NCBI GenBank assembly: GCA_964353865.1
Contig: CAYGXJ010000127.1
Coordinates: 1-64,000 of the forward strand
DNA from: RBG-16-64-43 sp964353865
GTDB taxonomy: Bacteria > Chloroflexota > Anaerolineae > Anaerolineales > RBG-16-64-43
Direction: 5' to 3'
DNA length: 64,000 bases
Made by a program: the position numbers and the translations under genes. This document shows, piece after piece, positions 1-8,679 of this stretch; position 1 is the stretch's first letter; each line of letters opens with the position of its first letter. The notes beneath the pieces are model-generated. The model ran no database searches and was not told the origin of the DNA. It worked only from the letters and a program-made list of their open reading frames with translations.

Positions 1-12
1 GTCCCCGGGCTG

Positions 13-510
13 ATGTTCGGAACTCCGGAGGCCCTCCACGTGGACGCATCCTTGCTGGATCAAGGGAAGCGGAATAGACTGCTCAAGATCTCCGCCATCA
101 CCTTCTTGGTCGTCGGCTCAGGCCTGTGGTTGACGACGGTAGCTACGTCGCTGATCCAGCGGTTGCCGATGTCAAGCATCCTTGGCAATATGATCGGCGG
201 GTTCGAGGGTTTCTTGCTGGTCGTTTTTGCCGTAGCCTTGGAAAACACATTCGTCCAAATGCTCGGCTTTCCGGGAGGCTTTGGTCAGACCCTCAAGCAG
301 AAGAACCGTTGGCTATGGGTCGCCGGGTTGGTCGGCATCACATTCGCTTTCTACCACACACTGATCAACCCGCGCGGCGAATTGGCTGAAGCGTTGAAAG
401 AGGCGAATGTCATTGTATTCTTCTGTGTCACAGCCACATTCGTGATTGTTGCCTTCGCTCTGTGGCTCTACTTCCAGAACAAAGACCGTGCAATTCCACA
501 TGCGGCCTAG
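13..510 (+). CDS. Unknown four-helix membrane protein
   Basis: I do not recognise this protein. The 165 residues contain four hydrophobic segments (about 22-47, 60-86, 100-118 and 130-153), so it should be an integral cytoplasmic-membrane protein. The loop between segments 2 and 3 is polar (GGFGQTLKQKNR), and segment 3 ends in a FYHTLINPRGE stretch. The reading frame stays open to the first base of the window, so the ATG at 13 may be internal and the gene may begin upstream; I see no clear Shine-Dalgarno sequence in the 12 available bases. It is one of the few plus-strand genes in the first 20 kb and is followed by a gene-poor interval. Confidence 0.55.
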   Translation: MFGTPEALHVDASLLDQGKRNRLLKISAITFLVVGSGLWLTTVATSLIQRLPMSSILGNMIGGFEGFLLVVFAVALENTFVQMLGFPGGFGQTLKQKNRWLWVAGLVGITFAFYHTLINPRGELAEALKEANVIVFFCVTATFVIVAFALWLYFQNKDRAIPHAA

Positions 511-1201
511 CCCGTGCCGTCTGGGGCCTCAGCCATGCCCGCCGTGCCTGCGTCGTATTTGCCCTCTGCCATCTGTCACTACCTCTAGCACTCCCTTCGC
601 CAGCAGGGCAGCCTCCCGCTAAGAGCACGGGGCTTCGTAGCCCGTCTGCCCGGGGCGCGCATCGTCCCGATGCCCTTTGGGAGGCCAGGGATGTTGACTC
701 GGCAGAGCCCTGAAGCCCGGTTACATTGCCTGATCTGTCGCACAAGCAGCAACAGGATCGGCGGCGCGAGGTAGGCGAGCAGGAGCGCGGGCAGGAAGAA
801 GAAGACGAGGGCTGGGATGACGTGGATGGGCGCGGTTTGTGTCGCGGCGCAAACAGAGATGGGGCACAGCTAGCGAGGACATTCGCCAGCATGTGCTGAC
901 GGGACACCCACCACCCTGTGAGAAGAGCCACCATTCCACCCCAGGTGGACGATATCGAAGGCGCTGGGGGTGCTTTCCTCACAGCACGCACCATTATGAC
1001 GATCTCCGAAATCACAATGACTTATGCCAACACACCCAGAGTCCTCCGTGGCGAGTCCGTCCTCAATCGGCGTAAAAGGCCGAGAGTCGCGAGAGAAGAA
1101 CATATCCAGCCAATTGCGAAGGTGATCGGAGTTGAGATTGGCAAGACCTGGGTACAGAACTCGCGATGTGCGACGAGGGCTTGGCTGTGCAGAGGAACGC
1201 G
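511..1201. other. Gene-poor interval with no supported intact gene
   Basis: I see no intact gene here. Open frames exist on both strands but their translations are arginine, proline and serine rich with no family resemblance. The only protein-like stretch is a hydrophobic segment in one minus-strand frame, listed separately as a possible gene remnant. No tRNA-like cloverleaf or clear promoter was seen. Confidence 0.5.
585..869 (-). pseudogene. Possible remnant of a membrane-protein gene
   Basis: One minus-strand frame is open for 95 codons between two TAG codons but has no ATG or GTG near its beginning. Its first half reads as a convincing transmembrane helix (APIHVIPALVFFFLPALLLA, followed by YLAPPILLLLVRQIRQC). 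The second half is arginine rich and looks non-coding. This could be a decayed fragment of a membrane protein or a chance hydrophobic frame in GC-rich DNA. The evidence is weak. Confidence 0.2.
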
Positions 1202-3169
1202 CTAGCCCGCCTCCACCCGCGCCACCAGCTCGCCCATGCGGCGCACGTCGTAGCCCGGCAGGGCGGCCACCGCCTTGCGGAATCGCGCATCCGCCAGAAC
1301 CGCGCGCAGCGGCGCGAGGCGGGCCCCCTCCCACTCCTCGGCCGGGATCACCAGGTCGTAGCGCTCGTCGGCCACGGGAACGAAATCCAACCCCAGCGCC
1401 TGGGCCGCGGCGGCAATGCCCAGCCCGCAGTCGGCCACGCCGGAGGCCACGTCCACCGCCACCGCGAGATGCGTCACCACCTCGCGCTCGTAGCCACGCA
1501 CGCGCGCGGCCTCAATCCCCAGCCGCTCGAGATGGTAGTCGAGCAGCACGCGCGTGCCGGCGCCGCGCTGCCGGTTGACGAAGCGCAGCTCCTCGCGCGC
1601 CAGGTCCGCCAGCGAGGCGATGTGCTTCGGATTTCCGCGCGCAACCATCAGGCCCTGCGCCCGCCCGACCAGGCTGATGAGCACCACCGCCTGCCCGGGC
1701 AGGTACTCGCGCACGTAGCGCAGGTTGTAAGCGCCCGTGGCCGGGTCCAGGAGGTGGCAACCCGCCAGGTGGGCTTCGCCGCGCCGCAGCGCCACCAACC
1801 CGCCGACGCTGCCGGCGTTGGATGAGACCAGGCGCACGCCGTAGGCACCCAGATGCTGGGAGAGCAAATCGAGCGTCAGATCGTGCGAGCCGATGTGCAG
1901 AATCGAGCGGCGCACCTCGGTCTGCGGGCGATAGAGCAGCACGCGCACGAGCTCGCCCGCTTGCACGCCTTGCGTCATGCGCGGGATGCGCACGATGCCA
2001 TCGGCGCGCACGAGTGAGGTGAGCACGCCAGCCCCGCGCGCGAGCGGCGCGGCGACCATTTTGCCGCGCACCTCGCCCACGCTCACCCGCAGGTATTCGT
2101 CGTCGCCGAGTGGCGAGTGCACCTTGCGCGTGAGCACCGCCTCCACTTCCTCAGGCGCGAAGGGAGGCAGCCCCAGCCAGCGTTCAATGAGGGGACGCAC
2201 GAAGATCTCGCCGGTGAGCGCGGCCGAGGCCGGGAAGCCAGGCACGCCGATCACCGGCACCTCGCGCGCCAACTCACCTTGACCGATGCGGATCATCCCG
2301 ATGACAACCGGATGGCCGGGGCGCACTGCGACGCCGTGCACGAGCACGCGCCCCAGGGCCGCGATGGCCTGCGCGCTGTAATCCTCACTGCCGGCGGAGG
2401 AGCCGGCGTTGACCAGCACCAGGTCCGCCTCGCGCGCCGCCGCCTCCAGCGCTGCGCGGGCTGCCTCCGGTTCATCCTTCACGACAAGGAAGCGCTTGGC
2501 CGCGCCGCCCCATTCCTCGACCTGCGCGGAAAGCACGAGCGAATTTGATTCGACGATCTGGCCGCCTTGCGGCAGCGTCCCCGGCGGGACGAGCTCATCG
2601 CCGGTGGGGATGACGACCACCCGCGGGCGGCGCGCCACGCGCACCCGCGCGTGCCCGGCGGAGGCAATGGCGCCCAAATCCACCGGGCGCAGGCGCTGGC
2701 CGGCGGCCAGCACCAGCTCGCTGGCGACGATGTCTTCACCCATGGCGCGCACATTGGCCCACGGCGCCAGCGCCGCGCGAATCTCCACCGCGCGAATGGT
2801 GTGGTCCGCCTCGCGCAGCGGCTGGGTGGCCTCAACCGGCACGACCGCATCAGCCCAGGGAGGCAGCGGGTCGCCGGTATCGATGTACTCGGCCTGCGAG
2901 CCGAGGCGGAGTTCGACCGGTTGACTGGGCGAGGCGTTGGCGCTGCTTAGGGCGCGCAGGGCATAGCCGTCCATCGCGGCCGAGTGGAAGTTGGGCGAGG
3001 AGAGCCCCGCCCACACCGGCTCGAGCGTCACACGCCCCAGCGCGCTCTCGAGGGGCACTTCCTCCATCGCGAGCGTTCCCCACAGCCCGGCCGCTTCGAG
3101 AGCGGCGCGCAGACGTGCCTGGGCCTCCTCCAGCGGAATATCGTGCAGGTAGACGTTGCGCTCGCTCAT
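1202..3169 (-). CDS. MoeA-like molybdopterin molybdotransferase fused to a periplasmic-binding-like domain
   Basis: MoeA inserts molybdate (or tungstate) into adenylylated molybdopterin in the last step of cofactor synthesis, in the cytoplasm. Residues 1 to about 410 are a full MoeA: the molybdopterin-binding fold shows VVVIPTGDELVPPG near 185, an AGSSAGSEDYS loop near 255 and GVPGFPASAAL near 310. The last ~230 residues (from about 425) form a second domain of the LysR-substrate-binding/PBP type (SNAGSVGGLVALRRGEAHLA, FVNRQRGAGTRVLLDYHLE, GVADCGLGIAAAA), which in related fusions is thought to bind an oxyanion or effector. At 655 residues it is much longer than the usual ~400. ATG at 3169 follows a GAGG-type ribosome site. 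It is last in the operon, 6 bases after the deacetylase gene. Confidence 0.93.
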   Translation of the reverse strand: MSERNVYLHDIPLEEAQARLRAALEAAGLWGTLAMEEVPLESALGRVTLEPVWAGLSSPNFHSAAMDGYALRALSSANASPSQPVELRLGSQAEYIDTGDPLPPWADAVVPVEATQPLREADHTIRAVEIRAALAPWANVRAMGEDIVASELVLAAGQRLRPVDLGAIASAGHARVRVARRPRVVVIPTGDELVPPGTLPQGGQIVESNSLVLSAQVEEWGGAAKRFLVVKDEPEAARAALEAAAREADLVLVNAGSSAGSEDYSAQAIAALGRVLVHGVAVRPGHPVVIGMIRIGQGELAREVPVIGVPGFPASAALTGEIFVRPLIERWLGLPPFAPEEVEAVLTRKVHSPLGDDEYLRVSVGEVRGKMVAAPLARGAGVLTSLVRADGIVRIPRMTQGVQAGELVRVLLYRPQTEVRRSILHIGSHDLTLDLLSQHLGAYGVRLVSSNAGSVGGLVALRRGEAHLAGCHLLDPATGAYNLRYVREYLPGQAVVLISLVGRAQGLMVARGNPKHIASLADLAREELRFVNRQRGAGTRVLLDYHLERLGIEAARVRGYEREVVTHLAVAVDVASGVADCGLGIAAAAQALGLDFVPVADERYDLVIPAEEWEGARLAPLRAVLADARFRKAVAALPGYDVRRMGELVARVEAG

Positions 3170-3175
3170 TTGGCC

Positions 3176-4153
3176 TCAACCGCAGAACGGCGTGCCTTCC
3201 CCGTGCCAGGGAAGCAGGCGCAGGAAATCCGATAGGGCTTCGTCGCCGCGAATCTCGATGCGGCTCATGTAGAAGAGGGAGCCCAACCCCTGCACGGGCG
3301 AGGGCCCCAGCCCGGCGCCGCCCAGATAGCCCGCCCGGCTGACCATCGTTCCCAGATGGGGCAAGTAGGCGCCAAAGGGATAGGCAAAGGTATCGATTGG
3401 CACGCCCAGCTTCTTTTCGAGGTCCACTTTCGACATGCGGATCTCGCGCCAGGCCACCTCCTCGCTCACGGAACGCAAGTCGGCGTGCGTCTGCGAGTGC
3501 GAGCCAATCTCCATGCCCGCGGCGGCCATCTCGGCCAACTGCTCCCATGACACCGTCTCGTCGCCGCCAGGGTAGGTGCTGGGGATGTAGAAGGTGCCGA
3601 TGAGGGCCTGCCGGCGCAGCAATGGGAAGATGGACTGGTACTGATCGATCCATCCGTCGTCGAAGGATATGGCGATCGGCCGCTCGGGCAAAGGTTCTTT
3701 GCGCGCGAGCGCGGCGACGATGCGGCTGACCCCGACGGAATGATAGCCAAGCTCGTCGAGTAGCATGAGTTGCGCTTCGAAGTTGGCCTCGGTCACGTTG
3801 TATCGCGAGGTGGAATAGCCGCTGGATTCAAGCGCCGCCTCGCCAACGTGATGGTAGAGAAGAATGGGCGCGAGCACTGTGCCGCGCTCGAGCGTGGGCA
3901 GCGATACCGGTTGGCACAGAACCTCCTGCAGCGCCGGGTCGTGCTCGAGCAGGCCTTGCATGACCGTGCGCGTGGGCTCGGGGGTTGGAGTGTCCGAAGG
4001 GGTGGGTGTAAGGGTGGGGGTGGGGCTGGGGGTGGAGGTGGGCTCAGGGGTGACCGTCGCCGTGGGCGTCGCGCTAGGCGCGCCGAGCGCCCCGCAACCG
4101 GTGAGTGCCAGGAGACATGCCGCACAGACGATTCGCATCCACGCCCATCGCAC
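3176..4153 (-). CDS. Polysaccharide deacetylase (NodB-type) lipoprotein
   Basis: A predicted secreted carbohydrate esterase family 4 enzyme that would remove N- or O-acetyl groups from a cell-wall or exported polysaccharide. The N-terminus is a lipoprotein signal with lipobox LTGC near residue 20, followed by a Pro/Thr-rich linker (about 28-62) that would hold the enzyme away from the membrane. The NodB core follows: AISFDDGWIDQ carries the catalytic Asp and metal-binding Asp, and GSHSQTHADL the two metal-binding His. The start is uncertain: GTG at 4153 or ATG at 4138. The gene sits 35 bases after moeA and 6 before the moeA-PBP fusion, so it is probably cotranscribed with cofactor genes although no functional link is obvious. 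Confidence 0.9.
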   Translation of the reverse strand: MRWAWMRIVCAACLLALTGCGALGAPSATPTATVTPEPTSTPSPTPTLTPTPSDTPTPEPTRTVMQGLLEHDPALQEVLCQPVSLPTLERGTVLAPILLYHHVGEAALESSGYSTSRYNVTEANFEAQLMLLDELGYHSVGVSRIVAALARKEPLPERPIAISFDDGWIDQYQSIFPLLRRQALIGTFYIPSTYPGGDETVSWEQLAEMAAAGMEIGSHSQTHADLRSVSEEVAWREIRMSKVDLEKKLGVPIDTFAYPFGAYLPHLGTMVSRAGYLGGAGLGPSPVQGLGSLFYMSRIEIRGDEALSDFLRLLPWHGEGTPFCG

Positions 4154-4188
4154 AATACACCGCCCAGCGAGTGCCGCGCCAGACCCGG

Positions 4189-5439
4189 TTACGTGAGGGC
4201 CAGCCCGGAAAACGGAATGAAGTCCACCCAGTCGGCCTGGGCCACACCGTTGACATCGGCTGTGAGGCGAATCAGCCCGTCAGCGCGGACCAGGGTGAAG
4301 ATCAGGTTCGATTTGCCGTACACCGGCTCCACCCAGATCTCGCCGGCGCGGTCGATCCATCGCCCGGGGATGTAGTCCTCACGCCCGGCCAGGGAGGGCA
4401 AATTGCGCGTGATGCGCGCACGCAACGCGGCCAGGCGCACGGCCGGTTCGAGCCCGAGCAGCTTTTCGACGACCGGAGCCACGTAGAGCATGGCGATGAC
4501 CGCTGCGCTGACCGGGTTGCCGGGCAGACCCAGCACCGGTTTGCCTCCGGCCAGCGCCAGAATCGTCGGCTTGCCGGGTTTGGTGGCGATGCCGTGGACG
4601 ATCACCCCCGGCGGGCCCAGGTCTTGCGCCACGCGCACCGTCATGTCGCGCGTGGAGACCGACGAACCGGCGGTGATGACCAGCGCGTCCGACTCATCCA
4701 GGGCCCGCTGCGCCGCCACGCGCAGCGCACTTTCGTCGTCGCCGACGATACCGTGGCGGCGCGGGACGCCGCCCGCGCGCAGGACGATCGCTTCCACGAC
4801 GTACGAGTTGACGTCGCGCACCTGCCCCGGGACGGGCGCCGCCTCGGGCGGCACCACCTCATCGCCGGTGGCCAGGATCGCCACGCGCGGGCGCCGCACG
4901 ACCGTGGTGCGCGTCACGCCCAGCCCCATCAGCGCACCAACTTCTTGCGCGCGCAGGCGAACGTGGGCAGCCAAGACGACCTGCCCGACCTTGACGTCCT
5001 CGCCAACCTGCAGAACGTTTTCGCCGGGCGCCATCGCGCGCAACACCTCGATCTCGCCCGGCCGCGAGACTTGCGAATCTTCCACCATCACCACCGCGTC
5101 CGCGCCATCGGGCACGTGGCCGCCGGTGTGGATGAGGGCTGCCTGGCCCGCGGCCAGCGCCAGGCCCGCGGCGCGGCCCATGAGCACCTCGCCGGACACG
5201 CTCAAGTAAGCCGGCAGCGCGGCGCTGGCAGCGTGGGTGTCACGCGAGCGCACCGCGTAGCCATCCACCTCGCTGCGGCGGAAACTTGGTGAATCGGCCG
5301 GCGAGGCAATGCCGCGCGAGGTCACGCGCCCGAGCGCTAGCCCGGTGGGAATGGTCTCTTCTTCGGTCAGGGCCGCGGTGCCGGCCAACAGCGCACCGCG
5401 CGCCTCATCCACCGAAACGAGCTGCAGGAATTCGGGCAT
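4189..5439 (-). CDS. moeA: Molybdopterin molybdotransferase MoeA
   Basis: A second, stand-alone MoeA of normal length (416 residues), expected to catalyse metal insertion into adenylylated molybdopterin. The signature elements are all present: RVAILATGDEVVPPE near 190, ITAGSSVSTRDMT near 262 and LGLPGNPVSAAVIAM near 312, then the C-terminal beta domain. The start codon lies 3 bases after the stop of the cupin gene and lacks a good ribosome site of its own, which points to translational coupling. Having two moeA genes in one operon, one fused to a binding-protein domain, recalls organisms that use separate MoeA proteins for molybdenum and tungsten; that reading is an inference. Confidence 0.95.
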   Translation of the reverse strand: MPEFLQLVSVDEARGALLAGTAALTEEETIPTGLALGRVTSRGIASPADSPSFRRSEVDGYAVRSRDTHAASAALPAYLSVSGEVLMGRAAGLALAAGQAALIHTGGHVPDGADAVVMVEDSQVSRPGEIEVLRAMAPGENVLQVGEDVKVGQVVLAAHVRLRAQEVGALMGLGVTRTTVVRRPRVAILATGDEVVPPEAAPVPGQVRDVNSYVVEAIVLRAGGVPRRHGIVGDDESALRVAAQRALDESDALVITAGSSVSTRDMTVRVAQDLGPPGVIVHGIATKPGKPTILALAGGKPVLGLPGNPVSAAVIAMLYVAPVVEKLLGLEPAVRLAALRARITRNLPSLAGREDYIPGRWIDRAGEIWVEPVYGKSNLIFTLVRADGLIRLTADVNGVAQADWVDFIPFSGLALT

Positions 5440-5442
5440 GGG

Positions 5443-5913
5443 TTAGCCGATCAGAGTGGACCAATCGAAGCCGATGGCGCGATCGTCGGCGGCGAAAGTC
5501 CGGTCGAGCGCGCCCTGTTCCTCCTCGCGCGAAGCCAGCTCGAGCAGGCGCGCCGAGCCGCCGCCGATGGCGCGCGGCGCGCAGGCCACGCCGAAGGGGA
5601 TGAGCAGCAACGCGTGCGGGCGTCCATCCAGGCGGACCACCTGAGTCTGGCCGCACGAGGGCGTGCCCTCGCGGGTATCGTGCATCACCGCCCACAGTTC
5701 GCCTTCAATGAGAAGCCAGACGCGGTCGGCCGCCGCGCGCAGGGTGAACGGCAATACCTGGCCGGGTTGCATCTCGCGCCAGGCCGCCTCACCAAAGCGG
5801 CTGAGCAGGTTGTCGGATTCGCGCAACAGGACGCGCCGGCCGGTCTCATCGGCCGCAGGCAGCCCACTCACATATGCATCGAAGATGCTACCCACCTGTG
5901 TCTGCGTCCTCAT
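5443..5913 (-). CDS. RmlC-like cupin protein
   Basis: A 156-residue protein resembling the dTDP-4-dehydrorhamnose 3,5-epimerase-like branch of the RmlC cupins. A beta-rich core is visible (VLPFTLRAAADRVWLLIEGE, QVVRLDGRPHALLLIPFGVA), but I do not see the full set of catalytic epimerase residues, so enzyme activity is not certain. I chose the ATG at 5913 because the upstream ATG at 6021 would overlap the end of the ATPase gene and add a non-conserved arginine-rich stretch. It lies 61 bases after the HerA-like gene and 3 bases before moeA. Its role beside cofactor genes is unknown. Confidence 0.72.
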   Translation of the reverse strand: MRTQTQVGSIFDAYVSGLPAADETGRRVLLRESDNLLSRFGEAAWREMQPGQVLPFTLRAAADRVWLLIEGELWAVMHDTREGTPSCGQTQVVRLDGRPHALLLIPFGVACAPRAIGGGSARLLELASREEEQGALDRTFAADDRAIGFDWSTLIG

Positions 5914-5974
5914 CTGCCGCACGCCGCCCTCGTTGGATCGTTCAGGGTGATGCTCATCGGCCGGACCGGCAAGG

Positions 5975-8476
5975 CTAGCCCGCTTTGTATCCGGGCAGTT
6001 CAAATGACTGGCCGCCCGCACTCACCTGGTAGTACGGCAACCAGGCAACGCCGAACGCATCGACAAACACGTCCTTCTTGAGCGGCGTGAGGGAGGTCTG
6101 GCTGATTTCCTGGGCCGCGGCATTCCACTTGGCGGCGAGTGCCTCGACCGCCTGCGCCTTTTCCGCTTCAAGCGCCTCGACTTGCGACTTCAGCGATCCA
6201 ATGGCCTGAACCGACTCCTCGACGTCAGCTTTGGCCGTCTGCGTCAGGCGGCGTTTGGTCAGCGGCGATGAAAGGCGGCTCGACCCCAGGGCGCGCGGGA
6301 TGCCCTTGACCCCGCGGCCGAGGACGCCAATGACGGTGCTCAGCCCGGACACGGCTTCCTCCGTCTTGCGCGCGCTCAGGTCAGCCTTGTCCTGCTCAAG
6401 CTCCAGCTCCTCACGGCCCAATTTTCCGCGAGCAGCAGCGATCTTCTTGGCGTAGGTCAATTCGAGTTTGCCCAGCTCCTCGCTCTTCGCCCGCTCGGCC
6501 GCCTCCTGACAGCGGCGGCGGAACTCCTCTTCGCCGACCTCGGGGCCGGCCGTGAGTTTGAGCGCAGTATTGCTGCGCACCCCAACCTGGGTGGCTCGGT
6601 ACACCCAATCCTCAAAGTCCTTCTGCAGCGAAGCCATCATCTTGCCGTTGGCGAGCGGTGCCTCGAGCGCGGCAAAAGCGGCCTGCAGGCCGGAACCTAC
6701 GAGCGTGGCCAGGTCGAGCGGGGGCGCCGTGAAATCGTCCCAGCGGATCATGCCGCGCGGGTCCGGCTGGACGACCATCACGCTGCGCGGAATCTGCAGA
6801 TCGATTCCGTTCTTGCGATCGAGGATGCGCGCCTGGGCTTGAGCCACGAGCGCCGGCCGGTAAATCATTCCCGCCGCGACCAGCGATGCCGCCTGCGGAT
6901 TGCCGGCCGCGCGGGCAGCCTCAGCCAGGGTCAGGTTGTTCGGAAAGAAGAATTCGCTCACGCCGGAGGGAACAATCGGCCGCCCCACGCCTGAGGCAGG
7001 GATTGCCGCCGCGGCGGGTGCAGCGCTCGGCATGCGCGCGGCCGCCACGGGTGCGGGCGCCGCGGCCATCCGGGCTGCCCTCGCGCCGACCAACGCGTTG
7101 AGCAAGGGGATCTGCTCGCGCGTGAGCGGCCCGGGCAGGTAGTTCATCGCCCAGCGCGTCTGGAACACGGCCGGCTTTTTGGCGTGCACGTTGTGCAGCA
7201 GGAAGACGCGCTTGCCCAGGCCGGAGAGCAGCCGGTCGTACTCCCTGCGATCGATCCCGGGCGCCGCGCCCTGCAACCCATCCAGCAGGCGCTGTTTGTC
7301 CTGGTCGGTCTGCAGGCGCCCGAGGAACCACGTGCCGGTATTGGCCAGCCCCTTGTAGTCGAGATCGACGGGGTTCTGCGTCGCGAGGAGCAGTCCCACC
7401 CCGAAGGCGCGCGCCATCTTGAGCATGCGCAGCATGGGCGGCTTGGAGGAGGGCACGGCCACCGGCGGCAAGAAGCCCTGGATCTCGTCGAAGTAGACGA
7501 TCGCGCGCAGCGAGGAGGAGCCGGCCTGGGTGCGCATCCAGCCCTCGATGGCGTTCCACAGCAGCGTCACGAAGAACATGCGCTCGCTGTCGGAAAGATG
7601 GGCGATGTAGAAGATCGAGTGGCGCGGGCGGCCGTCGGCTGAGAACAGTATGCGGCCCACATCCAGCGGCTCGCCCTCGGTCCACGATTGAAAGGAAGGC
7701 GAGGCCAGAATCGCGTTGAGCGACATGGCCAGGTCGAAGCGTTCTTTCTCGGGGAAGAAGGTGTTGACCTCGAACACCCCCAGCTTGGCAAATGGCGGCG
7801 ATTGGGTCTGGGTGATCAGCTCAGGCAGCGACAGATCGCGCTTCTGGCTCCAGGCCTGTTCGAATATGTTCGCGAGCAGAATGTGCTCGCGCGAGCGCAC
7901 CGGATCGATATCCTTCAGGCCCACCAGCCCGAGTAGCGCGGTGACGGTATCGGCAATTCGCTCGCGCAGGACCTCGCGATTCTGATTCCAATCGAGCGCC
8001 GGGGCGGCCAACGAGTCCAGGATGCTCACCGGAAGCCCGGCCGACGAGCCGGGCGTGTAGACTGCGAAGTCCGCCGCTTTGGCCAGCTCGGCGATGCGCT
8101 CGCGGCCGATGCCCCACTCAGCCAGTCCCTTCTCCCACCAGGCGGCTGCTTCAGCCGCCGTCTGGTCGAGCGATTTCCCGTCGCGCCGCGCCTGTTCAGG
8201 GTCCACCCAGGGACGGAAATCGCTGGGGGCAAGCCCCGGGAAGTGCAGGAGCAGGTTGGTGATGTCGCCCTTGGGGTCAATCATCAGCGCCGGGATGCCC
8301 GCCAGTGCCGCTTCTTCCAAGAGATCCACACACAGACCCGTCTTGCCCGAGCCGGTCATCCCGACCACGAGCGCATGAGTCGTTAAGTCGTCGGGGTCGT
8401 AGTTGACCTGCTCTTCGAGAAGTTCGGCCTTCGCGAGATCGTACGTGCGACCAAGATAGAAGCCGGGTGTGGCCAT
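5975..8476 (-). CDS. HerA/DUF853-like ATPase
   Basis: An 833-residue P-loop ATPase of the HerA-FtsK class with a DUF853-type C-terminal region. Walker A is GMTGSGKT at 39-46 and the Walker B-like element is IVYFDEIQGFLPP near 335; ATQNPVDLDYKGLANTGTW resembles the sensor region of this family. Residues ~680-800 are charged and likely coiled coil. Relatives are poorly characterised; bacterial HerA homologues act as hexameric DNA translocases or in defence, but nothing here shows a nuclease partner. ATG at 8476 is chosen over 8524 because GGGAGGGC sits just upstream and conservation begins at ATPGFYLGR. It is the first gene after the promoter at 8582-8590. Confidence 0.88.
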   Translation of the reverse strand: MATPGFYLGRTYDLAKAELLEEQVNYDPDDLTTHALVVGMTGSGKTGLCVDLLEEAALAGIPALMIDPKGDITNLLLHFPGLAPSDFRPWVDPEQARRDGKSLDQTAAEAAAWWEKGLAEWGIGRERIAELAKAADFAVYTPGSSAGLPVSILDSLAAPALDWNQNREVLRERIADTVTALLGLVGLKDIDPVRSREHILLANIFEQAWSQKRDLSLPELITQTQSPPFAKLGVFEVNTFFPEKERFDLAMSLNAILASPSFQSWTEGEPLDVGRILFSADGRPRHSIFYIAHLSDSERMFFVTLLWNAIEGWMRTQAGSSSLRAIVYFDEIQGFLPPVAVPSSKPPMLRMLKMARAFGVGLLLATQNPVDLDYKGLANTGTWFLGRLQTDQDKQRLLDGLQGAAPGIDRREYDRLLSGLGKRVFLLHNVHAKKPAVFQTRWAMNYLPGPLTREQIPLLNALVGARAARMAAAPAPVAAARMPSAAPAAAAIPASGVGRPIVPSGVSEFFFPNNLTLAEAARAAGNPQAASLVAAGMIYRPALVAQAQARILDRKNGIDLQIPRSVMVVQPDPRGMIRWDDFTAPPLDLATLVGSGLQAAFAALEAPLANGKMMASLQKDFEDWVYRATQVGVRSNTALKLTAGPEVGEEEFRRRCQEAAERAKSEELGKLELTYAKKIAAARGKLGREELELEQDKADLSARKTEEAVSGLSTVIGVLGRGVKGIPRALGSSRLSSPLTKRRLTQTAKADVEESVQAIGSLKSQVEALEAEKAQAVEALAAKWNAAAQEISQTSLTPLKKDVFVDAFGVAWLPYYQVSAGGQSFELPGYKAG

Positions 8477-8581
8477 GCGGATGCCCTCCCGAGTGCTGGG
8501 GTCGAGCCTGCGCAATCCACGCATGGGCCTGCACGCGGCCGGCGTGGTGAAAGCGCTGGGGTCAATTGATGGAGTGAGAGA

Positions 8582-8590
8582 ATTATAGCA
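8582..8590 (-). promoter_or_regulatory. Extended -10 promoter for the HerA-cupin-moeA operon
   Basis: Read on the minus strand the bases are TGCTATAAT, a perfect extended -10 element. No good -35 hexamer is visible 16-18 bases further upstream, which is usual for extended -10 promoters. Transcription would begin near 8575, giving a leader of about 100 bases before the ATG at 8476. Confidence 0.6.
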
Positions 8591-8679
8591 TCCGGAATTG
8601 GCACGCCCGGATTATTCGTTCGGCGCGAATCGCTCGAGCGACGAGCGGGGCATCGCGAATTCGGGTGGCTGTGGCCGGC

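Noticed and set aside
3961..4070. G-rich repetitive tract that looks like a tandem repeat
   Set aside because: It encodes the Pro/Thr linker of the deacetylase lipoprotein; the repetition is explained by the protein sequence.
4105..5292. Long plus-strand open frame (395 codons) antisense to moeA
   Set aside because: The translation is rich in Arg, His, Asp and Gln with no hydrophobic or family pattern, as expected of a mirror frame in GC-rich coding DNA; the opposite strand encodes a complete MoeA.
5975..8476. HerA-like ATPase as part of a HerA-nuclease or HerA-DUF4297/Sir2 defence system
   Set aside because: No NurA, Sir2, DUF4297 or other effector gene lies beside it; the neighbours are cofactor and envelope genes.
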